Shown here piece by piece: positions 1 through 7,616 of a DNA stretch of 30,731 nt. Location of the stretch: contig JASCIV010000222.1 of NCBI GenBank assembly GCA_030374735.1, forward strand, positions 1-30,731. Direction: 5' to 3'. Each line of letters starts with the position of its first letter. Position 1 is the first letter of the stretch. The notes beneath the pieces are model-generated. The model was not told the origin of the DNA. It saw only the letters and a program-made list of their open reading frames with translations, and did not search any database. This DNA comes from Gracilaria caudata (taxonomy: Eukaryota > Rhodophyta > Florideophyceae > Gracilariales > Gracilariaceae). The position numbers and the translations under genes were made by a program.

Positions 1-177
1 CCCCAAAACCGTTCGCTCCCCCCCACCCCGCGCCCGCGCTTCGCGTCGCCCCCGCGCGCGCGTCTCGTGTCGGCGTGCGTGCCGCTCACTCGTCGTTGCT
101 GCTCTCCTTCCGTCGGTTCACGTCCCGTGGCGCTGAATCGCCGCCGCTTGTGCTCAGTCGCGTGCGCTCTCGTCGCC
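1..177 (+). promoter_or_regulatory. C-rich leader/promoter of the GSK3-like gene
   Basis: The first ~60 bases are almost entirely C/G with runs of C on the coding strand. The rest is pyrimidine-rich up to the ATG at 178. No TATA box is visible. A similar C-rich leader precedes the gene at the other end of the window. Promoter function is inferred from position only. Confidence 0.4.
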
Positions 178-1374
178 ATGCAGCCCAATCAGTCCGGACA
201 ACAGCCGGCTACTTCCGCTGCCAATGCGTCTTCCACACAGCAATCTTACCATGCGTCCAACCCGTCCGCCAGAGCCTCCCAACAAGCGCCCTCCTCGTCG
301 CATCGCCCCTCAGCCTCTTCTTCCTCCACGCCCAAGGAATCCATCAGTTACAGCGCCGCTCGCGTCATTGGAAATGGCTCGTTCGGCGTCGTTTTTCAGG
401 CTACCGTGCGCGAAACCGGTGAAACCGTCGCCATCAAAAAGGTTTTGCAGGACAAGCGTTACAAGAATCGCGAGTTACAAATCATGCGCATGATCGATCA
501 CACCAACGTGTGTCAACTTAAGCATTGTTTCTACTCCTCTGGCGATAAGCCTGACGAGGTTTATCTCAATCTGGTGCTCGAATTCGTGCCGGAAACCGTG
601 TATAGAATCTCCAAGCACTATTCCAAGGTGAAGACGCCTATTCCCACCATCTATATTAAGTTGTACATTTATCAGCTGCTGCGCGCTTTGGCGTACATTC
701 ACTCGTTGGGCATCTGCCATCGCGATATCAAGCCGCAAAACCTGTTGCTCGATCCCAGCACGCAGGTGCTCAAACTGTGTGACTTTGGATCTGCAAAGGT
801 GCTGGTTCGAGAGGAGCCTAATATCAGCTACATCTGCTCTCGCTACTACCGAGCACCCGAACTCATCTTTGGCGCTACCGATTACTTGCCTGCGATTGAC
901 GTGTGGTCCACTGGCTGCGTGATGGCCGAACTGATGCTGGGTCACCCTCTGTTCCCGGGAGAATCGGGTGTGGATCAGCTGGTAGAGATTATAAAGGTTC
1001 TGGGAACGCCAACCAAGGAAGAGATCATGGCCATGAACCGTAACTACACAGAGTTCAAGTTTCCGCAGATCAAGTCGCTGTCTTGGACAAAGGTGTTCCG
1101 TCACCGCACCAGTCCAGACGCAATTGATCTGGTGTCCAAGATGCTGCAGTACTCACCCACGATGAGGATGAAACCCATGCAAGGTCTGGCACACCCTTAC
1201 TTTGACGAACTTCGTTCGAGTACGTGCAAGTTACCGAACGGCAAGCCGCTTCCACCGTTGTTTAACTTCTCAAAACAAGAGTTTCACCATGCTGCCGACT
1301 TGGCTTCAAGTATTTTGCCGCAAAGTTTTTATGAAGAGTTGCATAAAAAGTATGGCGATCCTGTCAGACAGTGA
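178..1374 (+). CDS. GSK3: GSK3/shaggy-like serine/threonine protein kinase
   Basis: This is a 398-residue kinase of the CMGC group, glycogen synthase kinase 3 type, a cytosolic and nuclear regulator that phosphorylates many metabolic and signalling proteins, usually at primed sites. The first ~55 residues are Ser/Gln/Ala-rich and probably disordered. The kinase domain follows with glycine loop GNGSFG (65-70), ATP lysine in VAIKK (K87), HRDIKPQN with catalytic D183, DFG D202, and the activation loop SYICSRYYRAPE. Y218 in that loop matches the GSK3 activating tyrosine. The C-terminal lobe keeps LFPGESGVDQLVEIIKVLGTP, typical of GSK3. The frame is open upstream to a GTG at 67, but the ATG at 178 is the first in-frame ATG and gives the usual family length. 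There is no intron. The leader is strongly C-rich. The family call is very secure; the isoform cannot be told. Confidence 0.97.
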   Translation: MQPNQSGQQPATSAANASSTQQSYHASNPSARASQQAPSSSHRPSASSSSTPKESISYSAARVIGNGSFGVVFQATVRETGETVAIKKVLQDKRYKNRELQIMRMIDHTNVCQLKHCFYSSGDKPDEVYLNLVLEFVPETVYRISKHYSKVKTPIPTIYIKLYIYQLLRALAYIHSLGICHRDIKPQNLLLDPSTQVLKLCDFGSAKVLVREEPNISYICSRYYRAPELIFGATDYLPAIDVWSTGCVMAELMLGHPLFPGESGVDQLVEIIKVLGTPTKEEIMAMNRNYTEFKFPQIKSLSWTKVFRHRTSPDAIDLVSKMLQYSPTMRMKPMQGLAHPYFDELRSSTCKLPNGKPLPPLFNFSKQEFHHAADLASSILPQSFYEELHKKYGDPVRQ

Positions 1375-2009
1375 GCCTTCACTCCTCTCCTTCCATGTGG
1401 TGTACGTTCGTTTTGTCCTTTTTTTTTTTTCTACTTCATTCCGCCTTTGCTCTGCCCAACACAAAGAGAGTGATGCCTTTTCACTTAGAACAGTAAAACG
1501 TAGCCGAGAGAAACAAGCAGTACAGATATGTGCAAGCGTAATAGCTTTTTTTTTTTCCTATCCCAAACGTGTTGGCCGTCGTTTGTCGAAACGGTTTGGA
1601 TGGGCGCGACGGACGTCTAAGATGTACAAGGGGTACGAAGGTGTTCGTCAACAGCTCAGGTGCGCACACAAGACATGAAGAGTATCGTGAGAGAGCTTTC
1701 TCCGGCGCTTTCTCGTATGAGAAGGTTTGCAAGTTGGGTAGATAGATTTCTGTTTTCTGTCTCTGGTCATGTAAGAGGGGATAACATTTTTGGGGAGCCG
1801 CACGACGTCATCATGCATGTCGTCGTGACGGAGTTGTCGACTCCCAAGGTGCGATTCTGCTCTGCTCTGCTCATTCACGCCTCTCACGCTACTGTTTCGA
1901 AGCACTGATAGATGCTTGCGCTCGGGGCGTCAGTCTCAAGTTTACCGCCATCTACCTTCTCTCTCTCGCGCGATCAACTTGTGCCGTCGAGCACGCTCAC
2001 ACCCTCCAA
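1375..2009. other. Spacer between GSK3-like kinase and bL21m
   Basis: This 635-base spacer has no convincing gene. T-rich runs at 1419-1430 and 1547-1557 follow the kinase stop and may belong to its 3' end. TACGAAGGT occurs at 1634-1642, a near copy of a motif seen elsewhere in the window. A 7-bp inverted repeat, CACGACG (1801-1807) and CGTCGTG (1821-1827), contains an ACGTCA core like a bZIP site. The last ~80 bases before 2010 are pyrimidine-rich, as expected of a leader. Confidence 0.5.
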
Positions 2010-2822
2010 ATGTTGCGAACGGCGTGGCGCTCGCTTGGTCTAAATGCGCTCAGAAGCGGCAGACAAGCGCTTACAACGAACGTCAACAGATTCGAGTCCA
2101 CCCCACCATATCACATATTAGCTTCATTTCATACCAGCACATCCACTCTGCAGTCGAATCGGCGCCAGTTTTGTGCTTCTCCACATGTTTCAGAGGACTA
2201 TCACGCAGAAGATCCCCATTCACCTTCCTCCGAAACCCCAGTGCAGATTGAAAGAGTGCCGCTGCCACCAGGTCTGAACAACGACAAGTTCGGCCTTTAC
2301 GAAGTGTTGGAGAGCAGCAAAGATGTTCGCGATGTAAAAGGGAAAAACGCGGTTGTAGCGATACATGGTCCAACAGAAGTGTGGCTTCCGAAGGGAATAG
2401 AGGGACACGGCGCGAGTGGCGGCATGTGGGCTGTGATCGCAACGTCTGGCACGCAGTATAAAGTGATGAAAGGCGATGTGCTCTACACAAACAGACACGT
2501 TGGTGAAGTCAACGCACAGATTGCTTTTGACTCCGTTTTGGCTATTGGTGCGTTTGATTGGACTTTGTTTGGACGTCCCGCAATTCGTCATGCCACAGTG
2601 CTCGCTACTATCGAAGAACAGACCAAAAGCGCAAAGGTTATCATAGCAAAGTTTAAGAAGCGAAAAGGATATTCAAGAAGAAAGGGACATCGACAACCAA
2701 TTACTAGATTTAGAATTGATGACATCGTCTACGAATGGCCTGATGCCGAAATGATCAAACCGTACAAGGTACCGTTCCACCCAATGCGGCCTCCGCTCCC
2801 GAATCATCTGCGTCCACTCTAG
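2010..2822 (+). CDS. MRPL21: Mitochondrial large-subunit ribosomal protein bL21m
   Basis: This 270-residue protein carries a bacterial-type L21 domain at about residues 139-240, a component of the large mitoribosomal subunit that binds 23S-type rRNA. The domain starts with WAVIATSGTQYKV and ends with the L21 signature KKRKGYSRRKGHRQP (216-230) followed by ITRFRI. The N-terminus is basic and Ser/Thr-rich with few acidic residues (MLRTAWRSLGLNALRSGRQA), which fits a mitochondrial transit peptide. Residues ~60-138 are a linker or extension not found in bacterial L21 (~100 aa). The ATG at 2010 opens the presequence. A plastid L21 is the alternative, but red algae usually encode plastid L21 in the plastid, so mitochondrial is preferred. 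Single exon. Confidence 0.9.
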   Translation: MLRTAWRSLGLNALRSGRQALTTNVNRFESTPPYHILASFHTSTSTLQSNRRQFCASPHVSEDYHAEDPHSPSSETPVQIERVPLPPGLNNDKFGLYEVLESSKDVRDVKGKNAVVAIHGPTEVWLPKGIEGHGASGGMWAVIATSGTQYKVMKGDVLYTNRHVGEVNAQIAFDSVLAIGAFDWTLFGRPAIRHATVLATIEEQTKSAKVIIAKFKKRKGYSRRKGHRQPITRFRIDDIVYEWPDAEMIKPYKVPFHPMRPPLPNHLRPL

Positions 2823-3301
2823 CGCAGTCAACGTAAACTGCCAACCTCCACACCACCGAGCAGTGAGTTACAACTTCGAACTGATATCAATGCGCTCTGT
2901 CAACGACGGTGGGCAAGGTGCGGAGATGCTTGCTCATCGTTCCTTTTGGGACCCGTGGCACGCCCACCCAGGGCCGGAGCGTAGTCAGGTCGCGTCATCT
3001 CTCTATACGTGTGCCAATCAGCGAGCACTACGAGGGGTTCGGGAATGTAAGTCAAAGGCATCTGCCATAACAGCCTCCATAGGGGACCGATTTTGGCCCG
3101 CATTGTAATCACGCGACTGCAACGCGAGCAACGCCGATCTGCTAAGCCTAAGCAATTTCCGTTACACACCTGTTGCCATCAAGCCCCAGCGTATTTTATT
3201 AAGCCAGAACGTCTTGAGTGCGCACCGCACCCATTCTTGCCCAACTACCGACTCTCCTCGGTGACGTATTCCCGTGCGGTGTAACCACATCACCCCACAT
3301 C
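2823..3301. other. Spacer between bL21m and the ion channel
   Basis: This is 479 bases of mixed composition. Short ORFs are present on both strands, but none has a recognisable domain or any sign of conservation. The end of the stretch must contain the leader and promoter of the channel gene; no TATA box was seen. Confidence 0.5.
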
Positions 3302-4186
3302 ATGGAGGAAGATTCACCTCTACTCCCATCGACTGATTACGATGGAGACGCCGCTCCATTTGAAGACAACCCCCCGTCTAAATCTTGGCGCGCAGTTGCG
3401 TTTGAGAACGTCGAAGGAACAATCGATTCTCCACTGGAATACCTTATCTTGCTTCTTATCTTCCTGAACGTCGTTTTACTAGCCGTCAGTACCCTTGTCG
3501 TTGACGAAAATTGCTTCGGCTCAAAATGTTTGCGTATGGGTGACAAGTATGAGTCGTTCTTCGAACTTGCCGAGGCTATCTCTGTCTATATCTTCACCTT
3601 TGAATATGTTCTTCGTATATGGGCATGTGTTGAGAATCCCTCGATCGGAGCCAAGGGTCCTCTCATGGGTCGTATAAGCTATGCCTTCAGTTTCTTTCCG
3701 ATCGTTGATTTTCTCTCCATTGCGCCGTATTGGGGATTCATGATTGCCGGCGGGGAGTCTCCGGATTTCACCACTGCGTTTCGAGTTTTCCGTCTCATTC
3801 GCTTGCTTAAGGCTGACAAATATCTCCGCGCATTCTCACTTCTCGGTCAAGTTCTGGCCGAAAATGCCACTCTGTTGATTGCATCATCTTTCTACGCAGT
3901 GCTGATTTGGGTTGTTAGTGCAACTGGGTTGCACCTCGTCGAGATGGACAACCCTGCCCTTGGAAGGCACTTCCAATCTATTCCACAATCGCTGTTCCCG
4001 GTTTTGCTCATGCTCACCGGAGAATTTCCGTTGGCGGACTTCTCTCCTTGGGGGCAAGTGATTGCAAGTGGCATTGCAGTAGTTGCTGTCGCCATTTTCG
4101 CCGTGCCCTCTGCGCTGCTGGCTTCCAGCTTTGTCAAGGCTATGCAGGAGTCGACTGGTCAGGAATTCACTGTCGAGGTTGGCTAA
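3302..4186 (+). CDS. Voltage-gated-type ion channel (one six-TM domain) with a TGEFP filter
   Basis: This is a 294-residue single-domain member of the Ion_trans superfamily, expected to assemble as a tetramer in a membrane. S1 lies at about 47-66, S2 at 87-108 with E101 and R105, S3 at 126-146 with D136, and S4 at 159-176 with regularly spaced positive residues R161, R164, R167, K170, K173, R176. S5 is 188-211, the pore helix 226-238, the filter T239-G240-E241-F242-P243, and S6 251-280. The filter is not TVGYG (K+), so the ion carried cannot be predicted; an acidic residue in the filter is compatible with cation flow. The frame continues upstream to a GTG at 3218, but the ATG at 3302 is the first ATG and opens an acidic cytosolic tail. 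Channel class is secure, selectivity unknown. Confidence 0.9.
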   Translation: MEEDSPLLPSTDYDGDAAPFEDNPPSKSWRAVAFENVEGTIDSPLEYLILLLIFLNVVLLAVSTLVVDENCFGSKCLRMGDKYESFFELAEAISVYIFTFEYVLRIWACVENPSIGAKGPLMGRISYAFSFFPIVDFLSIAPYWGFMIAGGESPDFTTAFRVFRLIRLLKADKYLRAFSLLGQVLAENATLLIASSFYAVLIWVVSATGLHLVEMDNPALGRHFQSIPQSLFPVLLMLTGEFPLADFSPWGQVIASGIAVVAVAIFAVPSALLASSFVKAMQESTGQEFTVEVG

Positions 4187-4998
4187 TGGGTAGGTTCGCT
4201 TCTTGACATACACATGCGCGAAAAACCCCAAGTAGAAACCTATATGATATGTTTATAGCTGTGTTTGGTGTTCTCTTCACCAGGCAGGAGGTTTCTTGCA
4301 TGTCCCTTCTGTGCATTCTGGCGTTATACCTTACTTTTGTTCGTAGAGATTAGTGGCGTACCAAATCCTGTTTGACAAAAAAACGCATCATTAACTGTGG
4401 TGGCCAGAGTTTGCTAATGAGTAAATCCTTTGAGCGTCATTTCGAGGGCGAAAGCATTTTCAGACGGAAGCCGTGGAATATACTGAAGAACAGGTTTCTG
4501 TTTTGCCAGCAAGATTGATGCAACCTGACTCTGCATGGCTTCCGTCAATGAAAAGCTCAAAACGGGGTGGTGACGTTGGCAGTGGCGCTGGGTAGAGTTG
4601 CCTTTTCTGTTTAACCGCCTGACTGTGCTTGGCTTCGACCGGTAAGATTCGAGCGTTAATAAGAAGGGTATTGCGGGCTTGATGCACCTTGTTGGCGCTT
4701 TGATATACCCTAGACTATACTTGCATCTCCGTTATATCTGTGACAATCTGGGTTGAAATGAAATCCATAGCGTCCATCAGTAGAAAGCTTGTAATCTCGG
4801 ATTCTCGTGAGTTACAAACGGGTTAAAGGGATAAGACGGCTAGCACGTCGAACCGATAGTGGTCTGTGTATAACAGCGCATTTGATAGTGCTGCATGACA
4901 CTCATCTGAGATGATGACTGTCATCTCGCTACAGACACTGCAGATATCCGAAGCCCAACGACTTTGCAAGGACTGGTGTCGGATATATGCGACAGCAC
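4187..4998. other. Convergent spacer between ion channel and YceD-like gene
   Basis: This 812-base stretch is downstream of both flanking genes. No credible gene was seen; the 75-residue minus-strand ORF at 4460-4687 has no recognisable feature. Near the right end lie a nested hairpin (4895-4924) and an inverted repeat (4944-4951 with 4979-4986). Both are just beyond the stop of the minus-strand gene and may form part of its 3' end. Confidence 0.5.
4895..4986 (-). repeat. Nested inverted repeats 3' of the YceD-like gene
   Basis: ATGACA (4895-4900) pairs with TGTCAT (4919-4924) and encloses TCATCT-G-AGATGA (4902-4914). A second pair is ATATCCGA (4944-4951) with TCGGATAT (4979-4986). The stop codon of the minus-strand gene is at 4999-5001, so the structures lie 13-107 nt downstream of it. 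A 3' UTR or processing role is only inferred. Confidence 0.4.
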
Positions 4999-5724
4999 TT
5001 ACAAGCCTCTCTGCTCCAATCTCTTTTTCATCTCCAGCAAAGCACTGCCAGCCGCAAGGTGCGCAATAGTACCTTCCTCAGCCACCTCCTCGTCCATTTG
5101 GTGCCCTGGAAGAGCTTCATCATTCCGCTGAGCGTGCGTAGTAAGACCAAGGCAGCCTTCTTTACATAGCGCCCTCGTCTGCATGCCAAGATACAAAGCA
5201 TCCCTGACATGTCCACTCACTTCAATTTCATCCGACTCTACGGTCTGTACGTAATCGTACAAACTTTCATCCACGTCTTCCAATTCCGACTTTAACAATA
5301 CATCGAAAATGCCGTCACTCTCTGCATCAAATGCGCTTCCGCATCTATCACAGGAGCGTTTCAAACAGCCTTTCGCGCGTCCCCGAAGTAGAACGCCGCC
5401 TTTTTCTTTGGATGCAACCAACCATACTGTCACTTGCTCATCGTCTGCGCGTTCTTCAACGGGCATTTGAACTGCTTGCAGCGATGTAAAATGTTTACTC
5501 CGAGAAGTTCTTCCTCTGTTTGTTCGGGCTCTTAACAGATTGTATGATAGCGTCAACGGCTCATTCGGTTTGGCTGATTGCGAAGGAGTTGGGGCTTCAT
5601 TCGTTATATAAAGCGTTCTTGTGAAGGGGGACGGACGAAAAGTTCTATGTTTCGGGCGTTTGTGAGTGAGCACTGAGTGCTCGTGGTGACGAGTGACGGT
5701 CAGGGGCGTTGCGAAAGCAGCCAT
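4999..5724 (-). CDS. YceD/DUF177-family protein, probably plastid
   Basis: This 241-residue protein has a C-terminal DUF177 (YceD) domain at about 95-241. In bacteria the family is linked to 23S rRNA and L32 supply, and plant members act in plastid 23S rRNA accumulation. The domain shows the paired cysteine motifs C120-x4-CDRC (125-128) and CKEGCLGL (C187, C191), an acidic ESDEIEVSGHVRDALYLGM region, and a C-terminal helix LEMKKRLEQRGL. The first ~80 residues are rich in Ser, Thr, Arg and Pro with few acidic residues, as in a plastid transit peptide. The ATG at 5724 is real and opens that presequence. The gene diverges from the AlkB-like gene over 759 bases. Family is well supported; plastid location is inferred. 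Confidence 0.88.
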   Translation of the reverse strand: MAAFATPLTVTRHHEHSVLTHKRPKHRTFRPSPFTRTLYITNEAPTPSQSAKPNEPLTLSYNLLRARTNRGRTSRSKHFTSLQAVQMPVEERADDEQVTVWLVASKEKGGVLLRGRAKGCLKRSCDRCGSAFDAESDGIFDVLLKSELEDVDESLYDYVQTVESDEIEVSGHVRDALYLGMQTRALCKEGCLGLTTHAQRNDEALPGHQMDEEVAEEGTIAHLAAGSALLEMKKRLEQRGL

Positions 5725-5834
5725 TCCGTCGCCTTTATGTATCCGATAGTTCCTTTACGAATGCTCGCACACCGAAATGCACAGAAGAGTGAACCTCTAC
5801 ACAAACTGCCCGGCGACACTTGCTATGTACATGG

Positions 5835-5887
5835 GTTACCATGCCAGATGGTAACACATGAAGTTCATGTCATGAACCGACATGAAC
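5835..5887. repeat. Two adjacent perfect inverted repeats in a divergent promoter
   Basis: GTTACCAT (5835-5842) and ATGGTAAC (5848-5855) are separated by 5 nt. GTTCATGTC (5863-5871) and GACATGAAC (5879-5887) are separated by 7 nt. They lie 111-163 bases upstream of the YceD-like start and look like binding sites for dimeric regulators, or hairpins. Confidence 0.5.
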
Positions 5888-6126
5888 AGATCTGCACCCG
5901 GACCTCCAAGCTGCTGTGAGATTTTTGCGTTGGCCACGTGTGGGTTGTCACCCTGTCACGGGCCTGCATTTGCGAGATTTGCTGTTAATTTTGACGAAGT
6001 AGCTACACGCCGGCCGCGTGACGCCGCGCTTCCGCGGACGGACACCTCCGATCTTCCAACCTGACTTTTCTACTAGTAGAGACCAATATTAGTAGTAGAA
6101 CTGTTCTACCAGAACGCCAACACTTC

Positions 6127-6400
6127 AGCCTAGCAAATACATAGTTACATGGATGTTCGGCGACACGGAGCTCTCGTCGTTTGATCCCTTGTAGCATTTC
6201 ACGGACGCCCCGCAAGATGAAGCCAGACAGGGAATGCCAAGGAGTCTGTCCGCTACAAGTCTTGCCGAGCAGAAGCGATCCCCTGCAAGGTCGAACAGCA
6301 GCTGTAATTCTCTTTGAATGCAGACAACTCATCCAAAGTGGCCACCCTTGACCGCATTTAGATGTACTCAACCGCTTCATACAGCCTCACGACATCAGTT
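6127..6400 (-). pseudogene. Possible decayed gene fragment, weakly histone deacetylase-like
   Basis: On the minus strand one frame reads MRSRVATLDELSAF after an in-frame stop. This resembles the segment before the first active-site loop of class I histone deacetylases. About 10 codons later another frame reads LLFDLAGDRFCSARLVADRL and stays open to a TGA near 6127, loosely like the FDY...GASLxAAxxL region. Stops and a frame change prevent a continuous product. The match is by eye, the spacing is too short for an intact deacetylase, and chance similarity is a real possibility. Confidence 0.18.
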
Positions 6401-6483
6401 TTCGCGTTTACTCTTCTATATCTTTCTTTCTCTCATCTAAGCGCCACTATTCGCCCACACAACCCGCAAAAGGTATCCCATAG

Positions 6484-7497
6484 ATGCCCTGGGAGCAGCG
6501 CGATTTCATCTCTTTAACATACAAACCAATGGAAGGGAAGACAAGAACAACCTCGGCTCCGACCACCAACTCCAGCGTGAGGTCTTCAGGAGCTGGACAA
6601 GGCTCTTCAAAACCAAGCAGCATCGTACCCCCAATACGAAAGCTCACAAAGAACAACACAAAACCAGTATCAACGCGGTGCCCCATATGTACCAAGCGCT
6701 TTCTATCTTCATTCATTCAAGCTCATGCGTCCTCTTGTACCCCTACCAAGGCCCCAAATTCGCGAAAGAAGAGAAAGAGTACCAATTCTCTGTCATCTTT
6801 GCTCACTCCTCGGTTTTCTTCAAGTCTTTCTGCCTCAGCAAGACCGTCAGAAATAGGAGCCCCCGGATTTCATGTTTTCCCAGGCGTTTTTAGCAAAGAT
6901 GAGCAATGTCTTCTCAGAGCAATTGAGGCAACAGCCCCTGCTTGGGTCGACTATATGTTTCGAAAGACAAAAAACTATGGTCCTCCCTACGACCTTCGCA
7001 GAAGGCGATTTCTTTTTGGCGAACGGGCCCCAAGACAAGTACCTCTGCCTTCTTACGCCACGGATATAGTGCTACCTCGACTGCGATCGTTAACAACTCT
7101 CTTGAAACAATTCAAACCAAACCAGCTTGCCGTGGGTCTTTATAAGGTGCCAGGAAAGACCCATATTCTGCCACACAATGACTGCGAAACTGGAAACATT
7201 GCTACTGCTGTAGTGGGAGTCTGTCTCGCAGGTGCGTGCACCATGACCCTTATCCTAAGGGCTCGATATAATGGTGTCGGTCATGACGTCAAAAAAGATA
7301 TTCATCTTCCGCCAGGCGCCGTCTACATTATGTCAGGGGATGCTCTTCGCACCTGGGAACATGCAATCTTTCCTGGCAAAACGGAGACCACCAGGTACAG
7401 TCTTACTTTTCGGGACGTCTCTCCCAGGGATTCAGAAAACTTTCTCTCACCAAAACCTGAACGTAAAGAACGTTTCAAACAGTCCTTCCTCACTTAA
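6484..7497 (+). CDS. AlkB-family 2-oxoglutarate/Fe(II) dioxygenase with RAD18-like zinc finger
   Basis: This 337-residue protein is predicted to use Fe(II) and 2-oxoglutarate to demethylate or hydroxylate nucleic acid. The C-terminal half (about 127-312) is an AlkB-type double-stranded beta-helix: iron ligands H231 and D233 (HND) and H293 in WEHAI, and 2OG-binding R304 to R310 (RYSLTFR) with AlkB spacing. NYGPPYD and MSGDALRTWEHAI resemble ALKBH8-like enzymes, which act on tRNA wobble uridine, but the ALKBH8 RRM and methyltransferase domains are absent. Residues 66-85, CPIC...HASSC, have the C-x2-C-x11-H-x3-C spacing of the RAD18 UBZ4 finger, followed by a basic RKKRK (94-98), a possible nuclear signal. 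The usual UBZ4 aspartate before the last Cys is Ser83. Dioxygenase fold is secure; DNA versus RNA substrate is open. Confidence 0.88.
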   Translation: MPWEQRDFISLTYKPMEGKTRTTSAPTTNSSVRSSGAGQGSSKPSSIVPPIRKLTKNNTKPVSTRCPICTKRFLSSFIQAHASSCTPTKAPNSRKKRKSTNSLSSLLTPRFSSSLSASARPSEIGAPGFHVFPGVFSKDEQCLLRAIEATAPAWVDYMFRKTKNYGPPYDLRRRRFLFGERAPRQVPLPSYATDIVLPRLRSLTTLLKQFKPNQLAVGLYKVPGKTHILPHNDCETGNIATAVVGVCLAGACTMTLILRARYNGVGHDVKKDIHLPPGAVYIMSGDALRTWEHAIFPGKTETTRYSLTFRDVSPRDSENFLSPKPERKERFKQSFLT

Positions 7498-7616
7498 GCG
7501 TCAACGCGTGAGCGTTAACGGTAGGTGCAAGGTTTACATTAACAAAAAAGGCGCTGGGTGTGGCAAACAGATTGCAAGCGAAACAAAATCGCGGGGATGG
7601 TAGTTGTGCAGATGTT

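Larger units (their letters stand above)
5725..6483. other. Divergent spacer between YceD-like and AlkB-like genes
   Basis: This 759-base stretch must hold both promoters. It contains two neighbouring perfect inverted repeats (5835-5887) and a TCTACTAGTAGA palindrome near 6070. A minus-strand segment at about 6127-6400 might be a decayed gene. The last ~70 bases before the AlkB-like ATG are pyrimidine-rich. No intact gene was recognised. Confidence 0.5.

Noticed and set aside
1..10. CCCCAAAACC at the very start, like a ciliate telomere repeat
   Set aside because: Only one and a half units and no array follows; a gene promoter begins at once, so chance is the simplest reading.
475..1104. 209-codon minus-strand ORF opposite the kinase
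   Set aside because: A shadow of the GSK3-like gene in another frame with no protein-like features.
2083..2490. Minus-strand ORF opposite bL21m
   Set aside because: Antisense shadow of a clear ribosomal protein gene.
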